Below, in pieces: positions 19,727-29,503 of a stretch of 64,000 nucleotides of DNA. The DNA is from Bicyclus anynana. Taxonomy: Eukaryota; Arthropoda; Insecta; Lepidoptera; Nymphalidae. The stretch lies in assembly GCF_947172395.1 (NCBI RefSeq), contig NC_069085.1, forward strand, positions 17,424,698 to 17,488,697, in the 5' to 3' direction. The translations under genes and the position numbers were made by a program. The first letter of the stretch is position 1. Each line of letters begins with the position of its first letter. Under the pieces are notes generated by a model, which did no database searches, was not told the DNA's origin, and worked only from the letters and a program-made list of their open reading frames with translations.

Positions 19727-20394
19727 TTATACATACTTTTAATTGCTAAAGGGGATGATGACCAGGTTTGAATATATTGATTTTTACAAGACATTCGACT
19801 AAATAAGGTCGCTAAATCGGGATTGTATTGTCCTTGTTTCGTGTTACTTAATTGAATTAAAAAAAAATAAACAAGAATCAATCTGGTCTGGTATGGGAGA
19901 AGGTAAAATTTACAAGTCAATTAGGGCATTGAAGTTATTATATAGTTAAATAGCCGAGGCCGTTATTCTTCTACGTCCATCGAAAGTGTTTTTGGCAGCA
20001 ATGATCCATTCGCCATTGTGTGAACAGCAAGTGATCGTGCCCTAAAGTTGTGCATTGCAAAGCATGGCCCATCACAAGCCATTGTGTACTGGAAGCTTTA
20101 TGTTGCTGTCAAGGGAAACTTACCCATGGTAGGAGCATAGAATGACCAATTTTTAGCTTTCATAAAATAAAGTATATCTGACTACCGCAGGCTCTATTTC
20201 AATTACTTACCTGACGAATAAACTAGTTTACGAAAAATGCAATTACAAATGAGATATAGCTTTTAAACGTAAAGTTATAAAAATGGATTTTAGTAGCTTA
20301 AATAGAAATTAATGCAAATTAGTTAGAACAAAATCATACTTTATAACCCTTTTGCATTGAAGCAGCGCCGTAGTTCTAAGTTCCATATCGATAA
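19727..20394. other. Unique-looking DNA with a short dispersed match
   Basis: CTTTCATAAAATAAAGTA and CTGACTACCGCAGGCTCT (20158-20196) match CTTCATAAAATGAAGTAAGT and CTGGCTACCGCAAGCTCT near 32300-32340, showing an uncharacterised dispersed repeat. No gene is seen. Confidence 0.35.
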
Positions 20395-20457
20395 CTAGCC
20401 CACGCCTGGCGGTTTCACTCACGTGGTTCCCGTTCCCGTAAGAATACGGGGATAGCT
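20395..20457 (-). mobile_element. H2 Helitron 3'-end fragment
   Basis: CTAG plus the H2 3' text (GGTTTCACTCACGTGGTTCC, AAGAATACGGGGATA) in reverse orientation breaks off at the left edge of the LTR element. The missing remainder is not found directly beyond that element's right edge. Confidence 0.75.
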
Positions 20458-20459
20458 AA

Positions 20460-20842
20460 TGTTATCGCCGTTTAGTGTTGGAAATAGTAGTCTGTGACGG
20501 ATATGACGTCGCTCGATCTCGTGTTGGCTTCAGTGTGCTCGTGGCGTTCGAGCCGTCCACATCTCTTGCTGTGTAATTCTTTATGGGTTACTTGGGATAG
20601 GCGGGGAGAGTGACTTGAGTGGAAAAGGGGAGTGTTTGTATACAGTCAAAGGATCCTTTAACCCTACACACATCGTTCACAAGTACGTGACTCCACTCAA
20701 GATCATTCTCTGCCATTCTAGGATCTTATTTTGGTTACAGTTTGATTTATTAATTAAGTTGACCTGACAAGTGTTGTGAATCATAACCTTTGTTCGACAT
20801 TAGTTTTCTTATATTTGTAATCACCTTTTGAGTCCTATAATA
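20460..20842 (+). repeat. Left 383-bp long terminal repeat
   Basis: It starts TGTTATCGCCGTTTAGTG and ends GAGTCCTATAATA. The 5' TG fits an LTR, but the 3' TA differs from the usual CA, so the true boundary may be one or two bases different. Confidence 0.65.
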
Positions 20843-21500
20843 TCAGAAGTGGGATTAAGAACTTGTGCCCACATAATGAATAAAGATAACGACGTGATTT
20901 AAAACTATCCTAAATCAGGCCAATCGTTTCTCATTTCTTTGTTAATATGGTATCAAAGCATTTTTTATAAAAAGAGGGTAACAAATTAATTTAATATAGT
21001 ACACTGATGAGTTTTATATTACGGTATTGTTAAATTCGAATGTAAATAATGTGTGAATCGTAATTTCAAGTTTTAAGTAATGACGGTATAACTTTAGTAT
21101 TGACGGTATTGACAGAAAATGTTTAGAAATTGTGTTTCACGGTGTTCTCGATGAAATTTTGCGTTTTAATATTATGACAAGACGCGAAATTATGCCGTAT
21201 AGATTTTGTGTTAATAATTACAAATTATAACTGTTTGAAATTTGTGAATTTTGGTTACCGGATTAAGTAACCCTACTGTAACTTTTCTATAAAAATGAGT
21301 CATACACGACCTTACATACAATGGTGACTTGAACTATACATAACCCTAGATACACAAGGCCTATACACACTCATTCGATTAAAAATGAGTCATACACGAC
21401 CTTCAATAGTGGTTTGTACACGCTCAAGTTGTTAGTGTAAACGCAACTGCACCAGACACGGACGCGATCCAGGGACGGATGCGCCACCAGGATGGCCGAA

Positions 21501-21883
21501 TGTTATCGCCGTTTAGTGTTGGAAATAGTAGTCTGTGACGGATATGACGTCGCTCGATCTCGTGTTGGCTTCAGTGTGCTCGTGGCGTTCGAGCCGTCCA
21601 CATCTCTTGCTGTGTAATTCTTTATGGGTTACTTGGGATAGGCGGGGAGAGTGACTTGAGTGGAAAAGGGGAGTGTTTGTATACAGTCAAAGGATCCTTT
21701 AACCCTACACACATCGTTCACAAGTACGTGACTCCACTCAAGATCATTCTCTGCCATTCTAGGATCTTATTTTGGTTACAGTTTGATTTATTAATTAAGT
21801 TGACCTGACAAGTGTTGTGAATCATAACCTTTGTTCGACATTAGTTTTCTTATATTTGTAATCACCTTTTGAGTCCTATAATA
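21501..21883 (+). repeat. Right 383-bp long terminal repeat
   Basis: Same sequence as the left repeat, starting TGTTATCGCCGTTTAGTG. It is preceded by GCGCCACCAGGATGGCCGAA, which is not a strongly purine-rich polypurine tract. Confidence 0.65.
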
Positions 21884-22029
21884 CTTATGACATACAACTG
21901 GGTCGAAATATCGACATTAAACTCTCGTCGTTTTATCGTGGTATGTACCCGTTTAAATAATATTGGTAATGAACAACTGCGAAATAAGTTTAAAATTATT
22001 AGCGTAAGACACTCACAAATAATTTGACT

Positions 22030-22120
22030 TTCTAGTGGTAAAAGAATTTTCAAAATTGGTTTAGTAGATCCAGAGATTATCTCCCACAATACCACAAGCT
22101 ATTTAAAATATTAGTATAGA
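22030..22120 (-). mobile_element. H1 Helitron 5' fragment
   Basis: AAAGAATTTTCAAAATTGGT and AAAATATTAGTATAGA are the reverse complement of an H1 5' region. The CTAG end is missing. Confidence 0.6.
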
Positions 22121-22127
22121 AATATAA

Positions 22128-22290
22128 AGTCAGTCAAAGTTCATTTACTTCAATTAAGTTCAGTTGACAAGCACTGTTGAAACGTTAGCTTTATTATCAG
22201 ATAATGGTGATTATAATAGGTCGAAAACTTAAAATTAAAGTTACGTGGTATCCTTGGTCCGAGAAGAACCCACAGCACTCGTCCGTCAGG
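22128..22290 (-). repeat. CR1/jockey-like LINE 3' tail
   Basis: GTCAAAGTTCATTTACTTCA, GACAAGCACTGTTGAAACG and TTGGTCCGAGAAGAACCCAC match, in reverse, the tail at 41706-41884. No coding part is retained. Confidence 0.7.
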
Positions 22291-22392
22291 TTTTATTTTT
22301 TATGTATCACCATTACAAATGTATTTAAAACTAAGTACACAATCGTATAGTAATTCAATGCAAACATTTTAATCCTTATCGGTATACTGAAT

Positions 22393-22442
22393 GCCTATCT
22401 CCTGCAGTGGAGGTCCATAGGCTTATAGGATGATGATGATGT
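22393..22442 (+). mobile_element. RTE-like LINE, last codons and (ATG)n tail
   Basis: GCCTATCTCCTGCAGTGGAG and GTCCATAGGCTTATA followed by GATGATGATGATG equal the 3' end of the RTE-like LINE family. Confidence 0.7.
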
Positions 22443-24900
22443 TACATTCGTAATTGGGTTTTAATTTTTTTTTTTTTTAATTTTCTTGTTCCCTTCACAC
22501 CGTATGTTCTTATAATACCGACATAAACAATTAAGTTAAACAAAGTAATGTGTAGCTTATCAAGGCTCCGCTATCGTATCGGAGGACACCGGAGGCACTA
22601 TCGCACGTTAATTATCACCAATGCGAGCCATCTTCAAGGAAGTGGCCTTGTACCGGTTGATAACTTGTTTCCGCATACATTAGCGCCTGTGAAAATGTAT
22701 TCACTTAAAAAAAAACATTTTAAATAAAAAAAAATATTAAAAATTTCACCGCGAATGCATATAAGTTTGGGTCTTTGAACTTTTTTCGAACGATGAGTAT
22801 GCATTATAATAAAAATAAATGAGGACTTTGTTTCAGAAATTCCATTGCGGAAACGCATTGTTCCGGATCTCTAAGCCATGGCTAAAATGTGTAAACTTGT
22901 TTAAAAAATATAGGTGACTTTAATTAAATTACTAGTTACCCTGTACTTTACAAATATAAAGCTAAATTTGCTCTGATATGTCTACAAACATAAGGCATCC
23001 AGGTCTACCCAATTAAAATGCTACCTAAACTCTACACCATCACCAAACAAATTCCTTTATTTACTCGTTGTAAGAATCGAACGTGGGACCTCCAAAAGCT
23101 ACGCATGCAATGCTCAAAAGAAATTGAAAACTCCCGTAGTTGCAAACGAATGATAGAAACCGATCCCAGAATGCAATTCGATTTAAAATACATCAAAGCA
23201 ATCGCGCACAAAAGTTGCAGATAAACTTCAATATCCATTCTATTCTTTAAAAAAAAATCCATTTGATAAATGTTAGCGAACCTCCGGAGATCCGCAGTGT
23301 AATGAGTAGTGATGGCGTGCGAGTGTGTGCGGCGATAAGGACGTATTAGAACATTCCGCCCAACGCCACTGTATTTATTCTTATCCGGAGCAAGCCAGGT
23401 TACACCCCTAGTGACACGCCGATATCGATGGAAACGCGTATCGATTTGTTTCACATCGAACATTTTCTAATCGTGGCAACTTGACACTCCCGATGCCGTG
23501 TTTGTATAATTAGACCGTCGATAACGACCCAGTAAGAGTAATGTCGATATCGTAAATGTCGAATGGAAGGCATAAATTATAGTTAAATATTTATCAATAA
23601 GTTATACCTTGTGACGTGCTATTTATAAGCCGGTTTTATTTGAACGACTCGCTGCGGGTATTAAAAGTATCGATAAGTGTCATAAAGATATTCAGTTAAT
23701 ACTGTAACGTTGACGCATTAGTTCTAATTAACAATGCGATCGATTCATTAGTAGGTACTTATTTTGAACAGGAAGGCAATAATTTTTACATGCAGATAAT
23801 AAGAACTAGAACGAAAGAGATTAAATAAATAATAACGGATGTAGTTGATAAGTGTATATCTTTTTAGGTATCTGTATACCAAAAAAAAAATACCAGTACA
23901 TATATCAATCAATTAAAGGAAGTACTCATGTACATTCTACATGTCACTAAAATGGCTTCCATCATTAAAACCACAAGACAATGTTGCATATTGACAGAAA
24001 AACCAAGAACTAAATTGGCAAGAGTTTTGCAGATAAAGATTAAGAGCCAGTTTCTTCATCGCAAGTAACAGTCAAAGTAACGTCATAAATCAAAAGTGAC
24101 GGTCTTATTCACTGAAAAATAAAGTCTTCTTTACAAGTTTTCATTAAATTAAGCTATGCGACTAGCATATTATTATTATTATTATATTTCGTAATTAAAT
24201 TAAAAAAAAATCAATATTATAATGCTTTCCCATTTTGCAATGCGTGTTCTTTTATTTATGTGATATTATAACAAGGTAAGGTAAGGTAAGAAATAATAAT
24301 AATATTAATAATAATTATTCACTTATTTATTCTTTCACCTTTACTATATACTATCTTTGGTTACTGTTTTAACCTGCATCGATCTCGTTCACATGGGTCA
24401 CACACAAAATTTGGGATAGAGTTATTTACCTCTATCCAAAATAGACAGATTCCTTCAGCCGTTGCAGTATGATTGAATAATAAACACAATTCAGATAAAG
24501 CCAACCAAAGTTTCGCATATATTTTTGTAATAATTTACGTTTATTAATAAAAGATATATAAAAAATATTCGATTAAGAAAATGTGGAAAACATCGACCTT
24601 CAGCACATGCCTACGGCCCACCGAAGGGGGTGAAGCGACGCTTGGCGCGGCGAGATAGCGCGATAGCATCGCCGAGTGGCAGCCCTGATAGTACGAATAA
24701 TAATAATTTTATTATCGCGATCTAGGGTTCGCAACGCTCTGTTTTGTAAACTTGGGCTATAATCGCGGCTGAAGTTTTTACGTCATTTTGTGAGTGTGTG
24801 GTGTTGGTAATAAACAGAACCTTTCTAACATTTAATATGTTCAATATTCGTAGGTAATAAAATATAGGTACCTTCTAAATAATATGAAGAGCAATCTCTG
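22443..24900. other. 2.4-kb quiet stretch; one unrecognised ORF
   Basis: No named transposon. A minus-strand open frame at 23032-23463 (143 codons) has no motif I recognise, but the block 23280-23470 is GC-richer than its surroundings. A GGTAAGGTAAGGTAAG microsatellite lies at 24274-24290 and an AT-rich triplet tract at 24168-24185. A GC-rich patch near 24600-24680 is unassigned. Confidence 0.35.
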
Positions 24901-24910
24901 AACTAGAAAT

Positions 24911-24942
24911 GATTTTTCTAATCCAATTGGATTAGAAAAATC
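24911..24942. repeat. Perfect 32-bp palindrome
   Basis: The sequence reads GATTTTTCTAATCC, central AATT, GGATTAGAAAAATC, a perfect loopless palindrome. Could be a cruciform-prone site or a snap-back product. Confidence 0.8.
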
Positions 24943-25204
24943 TTTTTGTAAAGATATTTGATCAATTTTGGAAAATCTACTAATAACAGGTTTAAACTTT
25001 AAAGGATAAGGGTTGGAAGTCCTTCATTAAATTTCGTTTTTTTTTTCAATATTTTGATAAATAGAAAGAAGTGTTTACAAAAATTATAGAACTTGCATTC
25101 CGCAAAAAATAATTGAATTACTAAATGATGGGCAAAACTTATTTACACTAGTAAATACAATACTTTTTTATAAAATAATCATAAATATTTTATTACTTGT
25201 GAGA

Positions 25205-25330
25205 AACTTAAGCTTACCTTATAGCAATAGAAATCATGGCCACGTGGAATGGTGGCAAGAATACTAGCTGCATTTCCGACAACCAGGCTGGTCCTTTGCG
25301 TGAGCCAGCCCTTCTGTCACCAGTCGAGAA
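25205..25330 (+). repeat. Dispersed repeat, copy 1 of pair
   Basis: AACTTAAGCTTACCTTA, CTAGCTGCATTTCCG, GGCTGGTCCTTTGCG and GAGCCAGCCCTTCTGT are matched in order at 39242-39350. No coding capacity noted; family unknown to me. Confidence 0.65.
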
Positions 25331-25559
25331 AATTAGCTATTAGTTGTAAACAGTTATAATTCGTTAATCTAACGTATAGTTAGTAGACTGTAACGAAAAA
25401 AATATATTAAGTTGATATTTTTTGTCCTGCTATGTTTTATACAAAAAGTAATTGTTAATCTTACAAAAATAGTTTACAATTTCACTGTTGGTAAAATTTA
25501 AATAAAGCATTTAAGAGGCAAACGTTATCCGCACAAAATCAGGCGGCTTAGCTTAGTGT

Positions 25560-25640
25560 GCCTCGGGGGTGGAAGGGGGTGACTTTTATCTCTCGCTTGC
25601 AGATTGAATATATTTCGTATGTGAGTTTACTCGCCTGGGG
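25560..25640 (+). repeat. Paired GC-rich repeat, copy 1
   Basis: GTGGAAGGGGGTGAC and GATTGAATATATTTCGTATG, then TACTCGCC, resemble 26680-26750. The two blocks lie 1.1 kb apart in the same orientation around a LINE fragment. Confidence 0.55.
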
Positions 25641-25898
25641 TTTTTTCTGGACACAATATAGCCTGGAATGTGAAATGTGGAGTTTGCTTTGGTTAACTGA
25701 CTTACTCGTATGCTTTGATTTGAATTTGATTTAAAGGAGAATTTTAAAAGTTTAGCTTGTATATTGTAGTATTAATGTTTGTAGTAGCTATCATTATTGT
25801 CATTCTCATTATAACGGTCCACTACAAGGCCTCCCTTTTTATAGGAGAGGGGATATGGAGCTTAGACCCGCCACGTTGCTTTATCGTGTCTGCCTCCT

Positions 25899-26290
25899 TA
25901 CCGCCTTATCAGTTGATAGACGTCCACTGCTGGACATAGGCCTCTTGCATGGACCTCCAAGTACAACGATCTCGAGCCGCGCATCCAGCGGCTCCCTGCA
26001 ACCCGCTTGATATCCTCGGTCCACCTAGTGGGGGGTCGGCCAACGCGGCGCTTTCCGGTGCGGGGTTGCCATTCCAGCACCTTGGGACCCCAACGTCCAT
26101 CGGCTTTTCGAACTATGTGGCCTGCCACTTCAGCTTCGCGACTCGCTGAGCTATGTCAATGACTTTGGTTCGTCTGCGGTTCTCCTCATACCTGATTCGA
26201 TCACGCAGAGAAACTCCAAGCATAGCTCGCTCCATCGCCCGCTGAGTGACTTTGAGCCTGCCTGCGATTTCAAAGTAACTGTGTTTTCTC
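25899..26290 (-). pseudogene. RTE-like LINE protein C-terminus, frameshifted
   Basis: On the minus strand the text reads, in pieces, QRAMERAMLGVSLRDRIR, RRTKVIDIAQRVAKLKWQ, then after a frame change AGHIVRKADGRWGPKVLEW, GKRRVGRPPTRWTEDIKRV and AGSRWMR. This is the conserved C-terminal region of RTE-type non-LTR retrotransposon proteins. Compared with the copy at 56068, about 7 bp are missing after KLKWQ, which breaks the frame. A later frameshift follows SRWMR. The 3' end has GTCCACTGCTGGACATAG (plus-strand reading) but no long ATG tail. Confidence 0.85.
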
Positions 26291-26414
26291 AAGTGCTTAT
26301 TTACATGTTTTATACTGAGACACGAGAGACGATCTTTTTAATTTTTTTTCTGTGTCTCTTTGCTCTGGTTGCTCTGGAATAGGACTTTCACTGGGAAATA
26401 AAGGAGGTTATTGA

Positions 26415-26475
26415 GCAAAAGAATATCGGCGATTTATCCCGGAAAAACCATGGTTCCCGCGGGATTTGTGAAAAA
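26415..26475 (-). repeat. Helitron-derived debris
   Basis: CCATGGTTCCCGCGGGATTT recurs in Helitron 3' subterminal regions, with near matches at 61530 and, in reverse, at 62900. No CTAG end is present here. Confidence 0.4.
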
Positions 26476-26649
26476 TAGAATTCTGTCAAATTCGAGGGCG
26501 CACACAATAAGACAATATATAATGAGTTTTTAAATACAGCATGCATTTTGGATTCGTCGTCGATCGTCGTCGTCGGTCGTCGTCGATTTTGTGACACGAT
26601 TATGGAAATCGCTTCACAAAATCGACGGAATCCATCGTGCGGGAGGAAC

Positions 26650-26755
26650 ACAGGCGGTCAAAAATCGGTCGAGTTAGCGGCTGTGGGGGTGCGCTTATCT
26701 CGGCCGAGCACATTGAATATATTTCATATGTGACTACACTCGGCCGGCTTTGCAC
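26650..26755 (+). repeat. Paired GC-rich repeat, copy 2
   Basis: GTGGGGGTGCGCTTATCTCG and CATTGAATATATTTCATATG, then ACACTCGGCCGG, match 25560-25640. Just upstream is a low-complexity TCGTCG tract (26556-26586). Confidence 0.55.
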
Positions 26756-26868
26756 GTTCTTTATGCGGCTGTATGAGGTTTAGATTATACGATATTGACT
26801 GTAGATTGACTAGACGAGCGCTGAGAGCTACTTACAGTTGAAGTTTCGTTTATTTGAGAGCGTAGTGT

Positions 26869-27042
26869 GCCTAGTGGGAGTTTTCAATATTTTCATACTG
26901 TTACTATCGCATTGACGTACAGGCGAATTTATATGGAATTGAAACAGTTGTGCAGTAGTGTTACGAGATGGCGTTGTTTCAATTCCTTAGAAGTTCGCGT
27001 TTACGTTAACGCGATAGTAACAGTATCAAACTGCCACTAGGC
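26869..27042. mobile_element. Fold-back MITE, 174 bp
   Basis: The left arm from GCCTAGTGGGAGTTT through ATACTGTTACTATCGC to GGAATTGAAAC pairs with the right arm GTTTCAATTCC through GCGATAGTAACAGTAT to AAACTGCCACTAGGC. Arms are about 70 bp with scattered mismatches; the spacer is short. Non-coding and reminiscent of hairpin MITEs common in Lepidoptera. Confidence 0.8.
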
Positions 27043-27104
27043 CCTCAGCTCGGTGCAATGGGGGTTCGTAAACGACCATTATCTACCTACCTTCGCAAGT
27101 CCTT

Positions 27105-27234
27105 TCGTCATGGGTTGCCTGGTAGAGATTGCTTATAGCGATAAGGCCGCCTTTGCTAAGTTTAATTTATTAATTTTTAATGCTTTTAAAAAATATTTTT
27201 ATGTGCAATAAAGTATTTCTTCTTCTTCTTCTTC
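27105..27234 (+). repeat. LINE 3' tail with (TTC)n end
   Basis: GGTTGCCTGGTAGAGATTGC, TTATAGCGATAAGGCCGCCT, then GTGCAATAAAGTA and a CTT microsatellite. A reverse-oriented copy lies at 34395-34487. This is the 3' end of a lepidopteran non-LTR element; the clade is not determinable from the tail. Confidence 0.7.
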
Positions 27235-27278
27235 ATTATCAGATATTAATGAAGATATCCGCAAAACCGGCTTAACGT

Positions 27279-27325
27279 GCATGAGGGTGTAACACCCATC
27301 CTATATGGGTGTTACACCCTCATGC
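27279..27325. repeat. Perfect hairpin, 21-bp arms, 5-nt loop
   Basis: The left arm begins GCATGAGGGTGTAACACC and the right arm ends GGTGTTACACCCTCATGC around the loop CCTAT. Arms pair without mismatch. It is shorter than a typical animal pre-miRNA. Confidence 0.85.
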
Positions 27326-27807
27326 CTCGGAGATGCCTTATGTAGGTTTCCTCTTTCCTGTAGGTATCCCTGAATTTGGAGCTAAAAACTACTACGCTGT
27401 TTCAATGCGGGTTCGCAGGCCGTTCGTATAGGTTTGTGACCCTATAATAATCAGATGTTGAATGAATAAATCAACTATTATTGTTCCGATAGTTGTTTCA
27501 GTCAATGGTCTTATAGCGAAAAGCTTCGACCAACACCTTAACAAGCTTTCACTTAACTGTATCAAGAGTCGGATACATAAGGATACATAAAGTGATGCTT
27601 GAGACGGCGCGTATTGTGAGGTTCCTCACTCTGGAGCCCTGACCACTGTTTGCTTGGGCACTCAAATGTCCCGCAGTGGGAGGGTTGATTTTTTTTATAA
27701 ATTTTTAATAGAGTTTTGTATTTTATTTTTATATCAACATTGTTAAAAATTTTAAATATACTAATAAATTAATGAGAGAAAAAAAGATGTTACTAATCTT
27801 AACGTGC
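27326..27807. other. No gene seen
   Basis: Unassigned sequence with an 11-bp direct repeat (GGATACATAAG-like, near 27571-27590). Confidence 0.35.
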
Positions 27808-27955
27808 TCTCTGAGGCACGACGAATTATAAAAATACCCCAACTCATAACATAAAAGAAAAGCTCAATATTCCATAACTTCACCCAGGATTCGAACCCAA
27901 GACGTAATTGATCTAACGTCACATAAAACCATTGGATAAACGAAGCAATTTTTAT
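27808..27955 (-). mobile_element. SINE-D-like tRNA-headed element, degraded
   Basis: On the minus strand CCAATGGTTTTATGTGACGT resembles an A-box region and CTTGGGTTCGAATCCTGGGT is a good B-box. The distal part (GAGGCACG read on the plus strand) resembles the copy at 38620. Confidence 0.5.
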
Positions 27956-28510
27956 GAGGCAACAGCTGCTTTTATTTACGTTATTAGCATTTAAAAGACT
28001 CTAATAGCAACTGAAATCTCTAAATCTCATAGTTAGCTCGTGTTATCTCTCCGTTTGCGCTGTAAAAGTAAAAATCTATTGGCTAATGAGCGATGGAGCC
28101 TGTTGCGAGCCGATACGAGCTATCTGCACCTGCCGACCTTTCTGTGACCGCCTCAGAATAAATACATAAGGACTAGTATCGCACCCAAATTCACGAACTA
28201 AATTTTCTGCCATTTTCTAAGGAAAACGAGCTTAGATTTCATACATATCTTATACTACTGTTTTTTACGCCATTTAACTATACAAAAAGGTATTTTTACG
28301 GAGGTTTTTAACCGATGGACACGATTGTAAACTATGAAACGTCGATTCTATAGAGACCGTGTTTATAATCGCATAAGATCGTTGACAATATACTTTGGCA
28401 GAAAAATAATGTCTTGCGAGGCAGGTCTTTATCTAATTAGTCTGAGGTGACCGCGAGTGAGTACTATACATGTATATCACGCCAATGCTCCTGGCACGCG
28501 TAATTATTTT
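27956..28510. other. Unique-looking stretch, no gene seen
   Basis: A moderately GC-rich patch (about 28080-28150) is not recognised as any repeat. Confidence 0.35.
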
Positions 28511-28640
28511 TAACCCCCGGCGCAAAAAGAGGGGTGTTATAAGTTTGATGTGTATGTCTATGGCACTATAACTCCCGAATGGATGAAGCGATTTCAATTT
28601 AGTTTGTTTTGTATGAAAGGTGACTTATGTTCGAGTGGCG
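28511..28640 (+). repeat. AACCCCC...GTGTTATAAG dispersed element
   Basis: AACCCCCGGCGCAAAAAGAG, GGGTGTTATAAGTTTGA and AAGCGATTTCAATTTAG recur in reverse at 49780-49966 and 54869-54984. Probably a non-autonomous transposon common in Lepidoptera; ends not defined. Confidence 0.6.
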
Positions 28641-28828
28641 AAAGTTCTATGTTCAGATGATAATTTTCATGTTATTATAAGGTTGATTTTCTCAATTTAG
28701 GAACCTTTTACTTTTTTTTAAATGGTATATACTTTTCATAGGAAAAAACTTTTGATTCTGGAGAATACGAGGAAACTTTTAAATTTTTCTTGTTGCATTT
28801 TGAGTGGGTATTTTTCATTTAAAATTTA

Positions 28829-29191
28829 CTAGCCGACGCCCGCGACTTTGTCCGCGTAAAACTCGATGTAAACTTTCCACTACCCCTATCCTACCCCTAG
28901 CCTATCCCTAGCCTACCCCTACCCCTTCCCTACTCCTACCTACCCCTACCCTACTTTTCTGGTTGATTTTTTACACCTCGTGTCCGAAAAACCCAAATAT
29001 ATTACGGAACCCTATTTTTTTCCAAAATATAATTTAGCCTATGTTACTTGGATACTTACGTGGATAATTTAGCTTTCGAATGGTGAAAGAATTTTTAAAA
29101 TCGGTCCAGTAGTTTTTGAGCCTATTCATTACAATCAAACAAACAAACAAACATACAAATAAAGTTTTCCTCTTTATAATATTAGTATAGA
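28829..29191 (-). mobile_element. H1 Helitron, about 363 bp
   Basis: On the minus strand it runs from TCTATACTAATATTATAAAG to GCGGGCGTCGGCTAG, flanked by A and T on the plus strand as expected. It contains a CCTACCCCTACCC tract of about 60 bp (28880-28950), the same kind of tract seen in H1 copies at 8160 and 15898. Confidence 0.87.
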
Positions 29192-29503
29192 TTAGTAGAT
29201 TATGGTTAATATGAAAAAGATACCACATCTCACTTAGGCGTCGTAGTGGTTGTATTCGGAGAATTTTTAAAATGTGGAGTAAATTTAGCGGAGTCAGCAA
29301 ACGGTGTCATCTTATCTCGCCGTTGTCCATTTAGAACGCTCAATAAACCCCGTATCAGAGCATCACTGGCCGCCGTCCTATTCTGTACCCCTACTGTTGT
29401 GCAAATAACTCTAAAACTTCTAAACTATAAGTATAATATCTTTCACAGCCTTTCTGGATGGCTACTATTTACTAACAAAGAAATTAGAAATGAAGGTAAT
29501 AAA
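29192..29503. other. No firm feature
   Basis: The open frame starting at 29246 runs from unique-looking sequence into the next Helitron and shows no recognised domain. Chance is likely. Confidence 0.3.

Larger units (their letters stand above)
20460..21883 (+). mobile_element. LTR-internal-LTR element without coding capacity (TRIM-like)
   Basis: Two 383-bp direct repeats flank 658 bp. No gag, protease, RT or integrase motifs are visible. The internal region starts TCAGAAGTGGGATTAAGAAC just after the left repeat, a position and style expected of a primer-binding/leader segment in copia-type elements. It soon has an ATG with only seven sense codons before a stop. A 23-bp motif beginning AAAAATGAGTCATACACG is repeated inside, near 21292 and 21381. 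The repeats appear identical by eye, which implies recent insertion. I see no clear 4-6 bp target duplication, and orientation is inferred from the leader. Alternatives are a deletion derivative of a full element or a local duplication. Confidence 0.6.

Noticed and set aside
20180..20205. Minus-strand CAG|GTAAGT resembling a second ratchet site
   Set aside because: The upstream (minus-strand) tract is interrupted by purines and by an AG within 15 nt, so the acceptor is weak.
23032..23463. 143-codon minus-strand open frame as a gene
   Set aside because: No recognisable domain, start context or splice signals. It overlaps a plus-strand frame and could be chance in a GC-richer block.
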